64,000 nucleotides of DNA, taken from contig JAOUOP010000008.1 of NCBI GenBank assembly GCA_029880325.1, positions 62,001 to 126,000 of the forward strand. Direction: 5' to 3'. The notes under the pieces are model-generated. The model searched no databases, was not told the origin of the DNA, and saw only the letters and a program-made list of their open reading frames with translations. Positions 34,301 to 46,300 of this stretch are shown piece after piece (the first letter of the stretch is position 1; each line of letters starts with the position of its first letter). This DNA is from Myxococcales bacterium. Lineage in GTDB: Bacteria; Myxococcota_A; Polyangia; Polyangiales; JAFGIB01. The position numbers were made by a program, and so were the translations under genes.

Positions 34301-37300
34301 CTGCCGGGTGTGAACTTGAAGATGGCGTCGCGCGCGGTCTGATCGGGGACCAGGGCGCAGCTGGCCTCGACCGGATAGGTCGCGCTCAGCCCCGAGGTGG
34401 TCATGTCGCTCAGCAGCAGACGCTTGGGAACGATCTGGCGGCCGACCGGATTGCTCAGGGTCACGATGTTATCGGTCGCCGACTCGGTGGGTGTACTCCT
34501 CGACAACTCGCTGACGTTCATCGAGCCGGTGTTTCCGCTGCGCACGACCCAGCGGCCGTCGAGGGCGCCCAGGGTATTGGTCAGGGAGCTGGCGGGTGTG
34601 TCGTAGGTGCCCGCAACCGCAGCCGGTCGGACCAGCGGACTGAGATCGAAGAGCGACAGGGTGTGATCGAAGCCGCTGCCGTCGGCGCGGATGGCGAGGT
34701 CGGTGGCGCCATCGATGGTGAAGCTGAAGAAGGCGTCGCCGACCATGCCCGCGCTGCACACGGCGCCACCGGCGTTGGCGCTCTGGGAGAAGCTGCTCGC
34801 GCTCAGGTCGGATGCGAAAGCGCTGGTGTCGCCGGTGAATACGAGTCCGGCAGCGTCCATGGCGCTGAGGTCGCCGAGGTCGTAGGGGCTGGCGAGGGCG
34901 TCGTTGGCGCTGACGGACGTAACCGGCGCCACCAGGTCGCCCTTGATGAGGGGCGTGCCAGCGCTGCCGTCGAAGACGGCAACGATGGGGCTGAAGCTGG
35001 GCGCCGGGTTTTCGACCGAGGCGCGGAGCGTGGTCGCACTGCTGGCCACGAAGCCGTAGATGGCATCGGCCGCGCCGTCGTTGATCAACGCGCCGCCGCA
35101 TTGCAGCACTGCCGGGTCCTTCGGGTAGTCGGCGGCGAGGCCCAGGGAGTCGGCCCCTTGCACGACGAAGCGATAGGCGCCCGAGGGCACAGCCTGCTCA
35201 GCACCGACGCTGACAAAGGTCGAGCCGGAGCGCTGACTCTGGTAGTCGGCCTTGACCCAGGCGGCCGAGCGCGGCGTGGTGGAGACGCGGAACTCGTCGA
35301 GCACACCCCCGGCGCCGTTGCCGGTGGCGTACGGCACGTCGCCAAGCCAGAGGTCGCCGCCACCGGTATCGAAGCTGGGCGGGATGGTGCCGGCGTAGGT
35401 CAGCGGCTCGATCGCGCCATCGAGATAGAACTTCATGCGATCTTCGTTGGCGGCACCGGACCCGTCGAAGACGTAGGTCCAGTGACGCCACACCCCTGCC
35501 GAAATCGGCGAGGCCGTGGTCACGCCCTGGGGCGTGGCCGATCCGTCGCGCGCGCGCACGTAGGCCTTGCCGGCACTGTCGCCTCCCGCCATCAACCAGT
35601 TGTTGGAAGTACTGGTGCCCTTGGCGATCAGGATGTTGAGGCTGTTGACGTCGTCGATGCGCGCCCAGCCCGAGGTCGTCAGCGCGCTGCCGGTGTCGAG
35701 CGCCACCACGTTGCCGAAGCGGATGTCATCACTGGTCAGCATGGCCACGCCGCTGCCGACCATGGCCGCCACCGAGTCGCTGGCCGTAAGACCACTGGTG
35801 GCGGTGGAGTGCACAGCGTTGCCCGTGGAGTCGCGCACGGTGCCGCTGGGGTCTTCGCCCAGGTGCCACACGGCCTCGAAGCCCGCGTCCCAGACGCCGG
35901 CGGGATTGCTGCGATCGCTGGGCCAGTCGTCACCGTAGTTCAGCCAGATCACGGTGTCGCTGCTGCTGGAAACGCTGGGCACGCGCACCCAGGCCAGGAG
36001 GTCACCGGCGGTCTGATCAAAGGACTCGATCTCGAAATCCAAGAGCGTACCGCTGGAGTCGCTGAAGTGGATGTCGAAACCGTCGGCGCGGGTGTCGGTC
36101 TGCAGGTCGCTGTCGGCGCTGATGCGTACCAGAAGCGGGTAGTCGCTGAGGTCGGCATCGACCTGGGTGGAGTCCACGGTCAGCGCCTTGCGCAAACCGC
36201 TGGGCACCGGCAGGCTCTGCACGGCGTCGGTGTTGCGGGCCAGGACGCCGACGGTGACAAGCTCGCTGACGCCGAGGGCGGACATGTCGGTGGAGAGCGT
36301 CTGGGAGCGGCCGTCGATGACGCCGATGCTATCGACAGCCGCATCCGCGCGGGTGTCGTTGTTCATCACCGCCGAGCCCCGGGCGGCCAGGTCAGTGGTG
36401 GACCAGACCGCCATCACCGTATCGAAGCCCGAGCCGGCACTGTCCACGCTCACGTTGGTCGTGGTGCTGAGCGAAAATTCGAAGAAGGCATCGGCGCCGG
36501 TGGCCTCGGCGCTACAGACTTTGCCTCCGAGTGAACCCTGCTGATCAAAGAAGGGCCCGGGCAGATCGTTGCTCATGGAGCTGGTGTCGCCGAGGTAAAG
36601 CTGGGCCGCACCGATGGGCACATTCTGGGCGCTGACCACGGTGGGGAGCTCGTTGGCATTGCCGGGTGACAGATCGGTGACCGTGGGCGGCAGGTCTTCG
36701 GCGCGGGTGAGCGGGTCGACACCGGGGTCGCCTTCGAAGACCGCGACGTGGAAGTTGCCGCTCTGACCCGGGTTGTGCACGCCGACCCGGTAGCTGCTGC
36801 CGGCGGTGCCGCTGAACTTGTAGATGGCGTCGTTGCCCAGGTCGTCGGCAAGACCGCAGAGCAGAGTCGAATCGGCATAGGTGTCGGCCATGCTGGCGGT
36901 GGTGGCGCCGGTGACGCTCATGGCCAGGTCCGCGACCGAGCCGAGGTCCTGGATTGACTCGGCGTTGGCGGCTGCAACGCTCGAGGCGGTCAGCCCTTCG
37001 ACGCCCTTGCCCACCGTGGTGTCGCTCAGCACCTGCCAGGTGCCGTCCACCACGCCGAACTCGGTGCTCTCGAGGATGGCGGTCGAGCGCGTGTCGTGAT
37101 CACCGGTCGCCGCGCCGAAGCTGGCACCGGCGAAGGGATTGGGAGTCGCCAGGGTCGGGCGCGCGGCCCCGGCGGGCAGCTTGTCCTTCCAGACCGAGAG
37201 CGTGGTGTCGAAGCCCGAGCCCGCGCTGCTGATGCGCACGTCGGTGGTGGTGGCCAGCGTGAAGGTGTAGGTGGCGTCGGGGGTGCCGGCGGCGTAGCAC

Positions 37301-40300
37301 ATGGCGCCCGCACTGCTGTCGTAGGCGGCGGCCGCGATGTCGCTCGTCATCACCTCGGTGTCGCCCTGGTAGATCACCTGCTTGCCGATCGTTACCGGCT
37401 GGGCGCTCGGGCCATCCTCGTTGACGTTGCCCTGGGCTTCGAAGCTGGCGTAGCGGCCGTGGCCGCCGCCGCCACCGCCGCCGCCCCTGGCGCTGTCGGT
37501 CACACCCGGGGAGCCCGGAGAAGAAGCCGAAGTGGAGCCGCCGCCGCCCGCACCGCCGGTGCCCGCATCGCCGCCAGCGCCGCCGTTGACCTCGATGGTG
37601 GCGCTGGCGAGGTCCAGAGAGCCAGCCTCGAGCAAGATACCGCCACCGGAGCCACCGCCGGAGCCGCCGCGCTGGCTCGCACAGCCGACCGGTCCGACGC
37701 CGCCGTTGGCCCGCACCGTGCCGGTGATGCTCAGCGTGGCCTTGGCCGCAATTTGCACCGCGCCGCCGCCAGCACCCTGGGCGCTGCAGTCGCCGCCATA
37801 GCCGCCGCCGCAGCCACCGAGCAGCGGGCTCAGCGTTGTATCGCCGCGACTGGTGCCGCCAGCACCGCCGTTGGTGTCATCGCCGTTGCCGCCCTTGCCG
37901 CCGGGCGTGCCGAAGCCACCGCCACCGCCGCCGCCGGTCTCGTTGCCGCTTGTGCCCACGTTGCCGCCGGCGCTGGCGCCGCAGCTCCAGTTGCCGCCGG
38001 CGCCGGGCGTTACGCCGCTGCCGCTGGCGTCGACCACACCTGCGATGGTGGCGTTGCCATCGACCGCCAGGATCACGGGCTTATCGCCGCTCAAGGTCAG
38101 CGTGCTGCCGACCGGAATCGTGAGCGACTTGAAGCGCAGGATGGTGACGCTGGGTCCGCCGGTCGCGCTCTGGGCCACGCCCGAGCTGACCTCGGGAAGA
38201 ATGCCACACCAATCGCCGCTGAAGCTGCCGGCGCCGGTCGAATCGAAAGCGCGCGACCCGGCACTGCAGCCCAGGTTCACGTCGTTGTTGTAGCTGTAGG
38301 CCTTGTGGTCGTAGTTGCTGGGTGTGAACGCGAGCTTGACCGGGGGATCGGCCAACTCGCTGACCATCAGCGGGCTGCCGTTGGTGCCATCAAAGAGGCC
38401 GACGACATGGGGTGAGCCCGGCGCCGGATTGTCGATGGCGAGCTTGATGCGGGTATTGGTGCTGGGTGTGAAGGTGAACATCGCGTCGGCGGCGGTCGAG
38501 TCCGCGGCGCAGATCATCTGATAGGTAGGCACGTCTCCGAAGAAGCCCGTGGTTTCGCCCGATAGCAGCAGCGATTGGCCGCTGGGATCTCCGAAATCGA
38601 CGCTGACGCCGACCACGCCATCACTGTCGGCCAAGGTGTAATCGGCGGCCGCCGAGAACGTGCGCGCCGTCAGCTCGCTGATGCTCATGCCCGTGGTGTC
38701 ACCGCTGGGCAGCAGCCAGGTTCCGTCCACGTCGGGCGAAATCGGTGCCGCGAGGGCAGCGGCCGCCGTGTCATGCGTAATCGAGGGCGTCGCGCTCGGC
38801 ACCGCCGGTGAAGCGCTTTCATCCCAGAGCGCAAGCGTATGAGCGAAGCCGGTGCCGCCGGCGCTGATGCTGACCTCGACGGGGGTCGTGCCCAGGGGGT
38901 CGCTGCCGGCCGTGTAGCTGGCCGAGACATCCGCGGCGGTCAGGGCCCGGTCATGAATGCGCAGCTCGTGGATGATGCCGCCGAAATCCGGATCGCTCGC
39001 AACCAGGCCCTGCCCCAACCAGTTGTTGAGGTCGTTGATACCGGCAAGCGTGCGCGAATCCAGGGGCGTCGAGGCGACCTGAGCGCCGTCCAGGTACAAC
39101 AGCATGTTGCCGCCGCTGACGTCGGCCACGGCCACCACATGGTAGAGCGTGCCGGCGCTCAGCGCCGCCGGGCAGTCGGCGTTGAGGCTGCCATTGCCCG
39201 CGTCGAGCCAGTGCAGGCGACAGGCGCCACCACCCGACAGGGCCTGCAGCTCCAGGACCGTGACGGCCGCGGTGCCTTGACCCACCCCGCCGCCCGCGTC
39301 GCTTTCGCCGAAGCTGAGGACGCGCTGACCGGCGCTGCCACCGTGCCAGGTGAACCACAGCTCGAAGCTGGCGTCGGAGAGGCCCCCGATCAGGCCGCCC
39401 GGAAGGTCGACGAACTCATTGCTGCTGCCGCCGCGCAGATAGACTTGGCCGCCGTTGCCGAGCACGGCCTTCTGCAGCGTGCCGTGCTGGGCGCCCACCG
39501 AGTCGTAGATGTCCTGGCCGAGACCGTCGAAGCTGTAGCGGTGGATCAGGCTCGCGGGAAAGGCGTCGGCGCCGACGACCGTGAAGCTGTAATAGGCATC
39601 GGCGCCGTCGATGTTGTCCTCGCTGCACAGGGCGCCGCCCAGGGCCGCGCGCTGGTCCCAGGACAAGAGGCCTCCGCTGTAGCTGTTATCGACGGTAGTA
39701 CCGGTGAAGATCTCGGTCGGCCCCAGGCCGCTGGCGATGGCAGAGGCGGGTTGGTCGCCCAGGGGCAACTCGCAGATGTAGGCCTGGGTGTTGGCACAGG
39801 GCTGGTCATTCCAGGTGTCGGCCGCAGCCATCGAGACGCAGTCGTCGCTGGTGGTGCTGGGCTCGCCCGCGCCCCAGGCCGCGTAGTTTCCGCCCTGGGC
39901 TGCGCCGCCGCTACCGCCGAGCCAGACCAGCTCGCCGTCGCCGAGCCAGCGCCAGCTGTCGTCGCTCCGGGCGTCGTGCAAGCCGATCCACGCGGCGCTC
40001 GTGGTCAGGCCCTGGATGAAGGTGTTTTCCGCGTCGTCATCGATGCGCGCCAGGTACATGCCCGCGCTCTCGCAGTCGTTGCCCGCGTTGGCCCAGGTGC
40101 TGACGTTGGTGCACAGATAATAGGCGTGGCCACCGTAGTACTGCCCACCCGTCGTGGTGCAGGCGGTGGGCGCCGCCACCGTCACATCGCGGCTCAGGGG
40201 TGCCGCGCTCTCGGCCTTGGTCGCCGGGGCGCCGTCGAAGACCGCGATCACCGGGTTGAAGCCCGGCGCGGGATTGTTCACAGCAAGCCGCACGGTCGAG

Positions 40301-43300
40301 TTCTGGGTGGCGCTGAACTTGAAGACCTGGTCGGGGGTGCTGTCGCTGCTGCCGCAGGTCAGCGAGGCGGCACTGTAGTTGGAGCCGGTGGTGCTGGTGT
40401 CGGCGCCGCTGGTCTCGATCTGCTTGCCGTCGATGAAGCCCAGGTCCTGGACGGCGGAGCTGTTGGCGAAGTCGACGAGCAGGTCAGCGTCGTTGCCGTC
40501 AGCGTCGACCGTTTTGAGTTCATTGCTGAGCTCGCCGATGCCCAGCATCGACATGTCGGTGCTGTAGCTGAGCCAGCCGTCGTCGAGGGCCGCCGTGGGG
40601 GCGCTGGCGCGGTCGTCGTTGGTATTGATGGCGGTTGGCGCGGGCTCGCTCAAGGGCGAGTCGTCGAAGAGCGCCAGGGTGTGATCGAAGATGCTGAAGC
40701 CCGAGGCCGCGATGCGCACGGCGGTGGTCGTCGGCAGCGTGAAGGTGAAGAAAGCGTCACCACCCGCGGCGTCGGCGTTGCATTGGTTGAAGGGATCCCC
40801 GCCGGCGCTGGCGGAGGGGTCGTAGTAGGCGCCGCCGACACCACTGGTCAGCGAACCGGTGTTGCCCGAATAGGCCGCGTTGCTCCCGATGGAGACCGAG
40901 TAGGCGGTGGCCAGGGTATCGTTCATATCCCCGGTGGCCGTGGGCGTTGGACTGATCATCGACGCGGTCTGGGGTGTGTCGTCGAAGACCGCCAGCACCG
41001 GCGCGAAGCTGGGCAGGGGGTTGTTGACGGCGATGCGCACGTCGCCGTCGCGCGCCGGCGTGAACGCGAAGACCATGTCGTTGCCCGCATCCGAGCTGCC
41101 GCAAGTAAGCGTCGAGGTCAGGTAGGTGGCGCTGGTCGCGCTGGTGTCGCCGCCGCTCACGAGAAGCTGACCATTGGCCACCAGCGCTCCCAGGTCCTGA
41201 ACGCTGTCGTTGTTGGTGAAGTCGCCGCTGGCCACGCTCAGGGTGCTCGCCGCAACGCCTCCCGGCGCGAGGTTGCTGGTGTCGCCGCTGAGCACGTACC
41301 AGCCTCCGTCCATGGGCAGCGTGTTGGCACCGCCAGCATCGACCCGTGTCTCGTAGTCGGCGCCGGCCACGGCGGTGGGTCCGCTGAGCGCACTGCTGCC
41401 GTCGGCAAAGAGCGACAGCGTGTGGGCGAAGCCGCTACCAGTGCTGTCGATCACCACGGTCTTGGTTTCGCCGACCGTGAATGCGAAAAAGGCGTCGGCC
41501 CCCGCCGGTGCCGCACTGCAGACAGCGCCACCGTAGATGTCGGCCTGATCCCAGAACGAAGCGGTCGCCGAGGTGCCGTCGAAGCTGCCCAGGTCGTCGC
41601 CCATGCCGCCGATGTCGGCGCTGTAGGTCACGGGGTCGACCGCCGGGACCACGTATGCCGTCCCGGGCGCCTCGTTGGTATTGGGCGCGCCCGGGAGCGT
41701 CTCGTCCATCGGCACCACATCGCTCTTTTTGAGCGGGTAGCTGCCGCCGGCACCGTTGTAGAGCGCGATCACCGCCTCGTGGGCGGGCGCGTCCAGGTAG
41801 ATGCGGACCGGCCCCGTGGTGGCGGGCGTAAACTCGTAGATGGCGTCGATCGAGTCGTCGCTCACGGGCGTGACGCCACAGGCCGGCGCCCGAAAGTCGC
41901 TGGTCAGCGAGCTGGTGCTGGAGTTGATGGTGGTGACTTCTTCGCCCGCGATCGGCGCGAAGACCCCCGCCGACACCTCGACCCCCAGGTTCTGGGCATC
42001 GACCGTATTGCCATCGATGCCCGGCATGTCCACCGTGCGCTGGCTGATCAGCGTGGTGGTCAAGTTCGCCATGTCCGCGGTCTTGACCACCCACTGATTG
42101 TCGATGGCCCCGATGGGATTGAGCTGGGCCTCGGCCAGCGTGTCGTTCTCCATCGCAAACGCGGCCGGGTCCACGCTGCTGCCCGTGAAGACGATTTCGT
42201 AGCTGCCTTCATAGCCCGCAGCGCTGCCGGTCAGCACCACGTAGTAGGTGCCGGACGCTAGCAGCGCATTAATCTGCGGCGCCGCGTCGCTCTGCAGCCG
42301 GCAGGTATCACCGGCGTCGATGTAGCCCTGGGCGCCGATGCCACCGCGGAAGAGCCCAATGACAGCGCCCGTGAACGAATTGCCGAAGTCCACCTGCAGG
42401 GTGGTTGCGTAGGCCAGATCCAACCGGAAGACCGCGTCGGGTGCGAAGGCGTCGGCTCCGCAGCCGACGAGTCCACCCACCGAGCTTCCGGTGCCGCCCG
42501 TCGAGCCGACGAAATGCCGCACAGAGCCCAGCACGTCCACCGCTTGTGGGCTGGCCGCCGTCGGCACCGGCGGCAGCACGTCGAAAACCTCCTGCTCGCA
42601 GAGATAGGGGAAGGTTCCGCTGCCGGCCGCCGTGTCCACCCAGTAGCCGTCCTGGTAGCGCATGCGCGCGCCCACATTGCCGACCTCATTGGGCTCGGCG
42701 CCCTGGAAGTTGCGGTAGACGCTGCCCGAAAGGTCGAGCCAGGTGCCCGGCAGGTCGGTGGCGGGCGAGGCCCAGGCCACGTAGGGGTCGTCGGCGATCA
42801 GGCCGAAGTGATGGTCGCGGGCGGTGGGCGCGACCAGGCCAAAGAGTTCGCCGTTCTCGAGGGCGCTGTCGATCACCGCCAGCGTGTAGCCCGCCACGGC
42901 GCACATGGCGCGCGCGCCGTCCCAGGTGCGCTCGGGGCTGCACCGCCAGTAGCGGTGCAGGTTCCAATCGTAGGGCGTGCAGCCGGACTCGGGCTGACCC
43001 GGCAGCGCGTCCTTGTCGTAGAGCTGGGTGATGGCCGCCGGCTGCGAGCTGATGCTCGTCACCGACGGGCGCGTGAAGGGGCTGTCGAAGACACCCACCA
43101 CCGTTTGATAGGCCGAGCCCTCGGTGGTGATCTCGACCTCGGTGGTCTCCTCGAGGGTGAAGCTGAAGACGGCGTCGGCACCGCCGATGGCTGCCCCGCA
43201 GTAGCCGCCGCTGGCTTCGTCATAGTAGAGCGTCGCCTCCACATCGCTCGACATGCCCGCCGTCGTGCCGGTGTAGACGTAGGTATCGCCGCTGGCCACC

Positions 43301-46300
43301 GGCACCGAATGGGCGCTGGCCTGGCCCTCGTGGCTCTGTCCCAGGGCACTGTCGATGCTGACCAGCTCGGCATTGGTCAGCGGCAAGCCCGTCGTGCCGT
43401 CGTAGAGCGCGATCACCGTGTCGAAGCCCAGGTCCGGGTTCGCCGTGGAGATGCGCACGGCGCCACTCTCGCTCGGCACAAAGCGGTAGAGGGCATCAGC
43501 CGCGTCGTCGGCACCTCCGCAGCTGGGAGCCGGGTAGTCACCCAGCTGGGCGCTGGTATCGGCGTTCACGACCGCGATGCGCTTGCCCATGGGGTCACCA
43601 AGGACCAACGGCGTAACATCGTTCTGGTTGCCGAAGTTGTCGATCTCAACCGCCGGTTGCGCCGATGGATTGAGGTTCGCGAGGTCGCCCGAGTAGCGGT
43701 ACCAGGTGCCGTTGACGACGGGCGTGGGACTCGGATTGAAGTCCGCCTGGGCCGCGGTGTCGTTTTCCAGGGTCACCGGATCGGGCGCCACGCCAGAGAT
43801 GGCCGAGGTATCGAAGAGCATCAGGACCGGAGAGGTCATGCCCGAACCCAAAGGTGGGCGTGCGTCGATCTCAACCGTCGTCGCGCGCCTGAGGTCGAAT
43901 TGGTAGACCGCGTCAGGAGCGGTGATGTCGCCACCGCAGGCGTTGATCAGGGTCGCGTCGTTGCCCAGGGAGGTGTAGAGATTGGGCGAGAGGTCGCTGC
44001 TATCGCCGATGTACTCGAAGGTACCACCGGCCGACAGCTCGACCTGGGCAGCGCTCAACAACCAGTCATTGGTATTGAGGTCGCTCCCGGTGTTGTAGCG
44101 GCAGACCCCGTTGTTGCCGGGGTCCAGCTCGCTGGAGTCGTAATAGACGCAGCCGCCGCCCGCGATCAGATACAGCCAGTTACAGGCCCCCACGGTGGCA
44201 TCGGCGCAGTCCGGGTCGACCAGGCCACAACCGCAGTCACATTGATTCTTTTTGCCCGAGCCGTAACGCGCCGGATCGCAGCGCCACTTGTCATTCTCGA
44301 ACGCGCAGTTCGAGTCGCACCCGTCACCATTGACCGTATTGCCGTCGTCGCATTGCTCGCCCTGCTGCACGATGCCGTCGCCACAGACCACAGGCAGGCA
44401 GACCGCGTTATTGGTCGGGTCGATCGTGTAACCCGCAGCCCCGTAGTAGTCGAGCACATCGGGACCGGGAATGTTGAGCAGCCTCAGGCAGTTGTCGTAA
44501 TAGGGCAGGAACTCACAGCTCGCGGTCGTTGTATCGAGACAGTCCGGGTCGGCGGCGCCGCAGCCACAGTCGCATGCCGGCGTCAGCCCTTGGCCACCCT
44601 CGTCGTAGAAAGCCGGATCGCAGTGCCAACGACCGGCCTCGAAATTACACGACGAAGAGCAACCGTCGCCGTTGACGCTGTTGCCGTCATCGCAGTACTC
44701 GTTCCACTCCAGCACGCCGTTACCGCAACCGGGGAGAGCATTGAAGTCAGTGAGCCGGTAGGCGTTATCCACGGCGCGCAGCGGCGCTCCCGTGGAGCCG
44801 TCGTACAGCGCCAGCACCGGCGCAAAGCTCGGCGCCGGCACCCCCGTGGCGGGATTGGCCGAGGTGCTGATGCGCACCTCGGTGGTCACGCTCGAGTAGA
44901 ACTCGTAGATCGCATCGGGTGAAGTGTCGCTGCCGCCGCACCAGAAGCCGTCGTAGTCGGCCAGCATCCCCGACGTATCGCCACCGAGCACCGTAACGCG
45001 GCTGCCCCAGACATCGCCCAGATCCATCGCCCCCGTGAGCGTGTCGGGCAGCACCACCTCATGGGTGTTGTCCGTCATCTCCGTGACCTGCCGCTGACTG
45101 CTGACGCTCAGGTTGGAGACGTTGGCGTCGTAGTTGAGCCAGGCCTGGTCGGCCGCTGGCGTCGGCGCCGGACTGAGGTCGGCGGCCAGGTAGGTATCGT
45201 TTTCAAGCGTCGTCGAGGCCGGACGCTCCAGGGCGAAGTCGTTGAAGAGCGCGATCACCGGATCGCCCATCATGCCGCCCGCGGTCGACGCGCTGGCATC
45301 GATCTCCACACGGGTCGCGCTCTGCAGCGTGAAACGGAAGACCGCGTCGCGACCGTCGGGCGCTGCACCGCAAGCCATCAGCGAGCCATCGATGTCATTG
45401 CCCATCGAGGCCGTGCTGCCCTCGAGGGTCCGCGGCGGGCCGCTCAGGTCGACCACGTAGGCCGTATCACTGCTCTCGTTGGTGTTGCCCGAGGCACCCA
45501 GGTTGGTCAGGGTCGCGGTGGCATCGGGCGCGCCCTCGAACACGCTCACCGTGCCCGTCTTCGCCCCCATGTCCACTGCAAACCGCAGGTTGGTGTCGAT
45601 CGACGGCGTGATCCTGTAGACCGCATCCGGTGAGGCGCTGTCGCTGCCGCAGCTGATGGCACCTGCTCCCCCGGTGTCGGCGTCGACGCTGTAGTTGGGC
45701 GCCATCGCCGCCGTCGAGGTCTGGATCACCTCGATCTTGGCCCGATAGGGGTCGCCCAGGGCCAGCGCGTCGGCGCTGCTCTCGTTGAGCGCCGCCGGGT
45801 TTTCGTACTCCAGGCGGCTCTGGTAAAGACTGTCGGCGACGAGAGAATAGGGACCACCCAGCGTCGAGAGGCTCTCGACCACCACATAGTAGTCGTGATT
45901 GGCGTAGACGTCGGCCTCGACCACCGCCGGAGTGCTCGCGCTCTCCACCGCGCAGGCCAGCTCCAAGCCGCTACCGGCCAGACCGCTTTCACTGATCTTC
46001 AGCTGGTACTTGCCCTCCGGCTGCGGGGCGGTTCCCGTAACCACGAGGTAATAGGTCTCATTGGCGGTCAGCACCTGATTGGTCAGCCCCGCCTGGCTTG
46101 GCGTCGACGAAGCAGCCGTGACATCGACCCCCGGCGCAACCCCGTTGGCGTCGCAGCGCACGAACTCGGTGCTCTCGATGGTGCCGGACTTGTTACCGTC
46201 ATGGAAGAGCCCCACCACGGCCGGAAAGTCCGAGCCCGCCGTCGTAATGTCCAGGGTGACACCGGTGGTGTAGCTGAGTTTGAAGACCGCATCCGGCGCA

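Noticed and set aside
27817..36534. A plus-strand open frame of 2,905 codons opposite the giant gene, with similar long frames at 45,895-49,803, 38,839-42,261, 24,586-27,633 and 21,244-24,114
   Set aside because: The predicted products are Gly/Val/Ala/Arg-rich without any domain, and they mirror the codon pattern and repeats of the minus-strand gene. High GC leaves few stop codons on the opposite strand.
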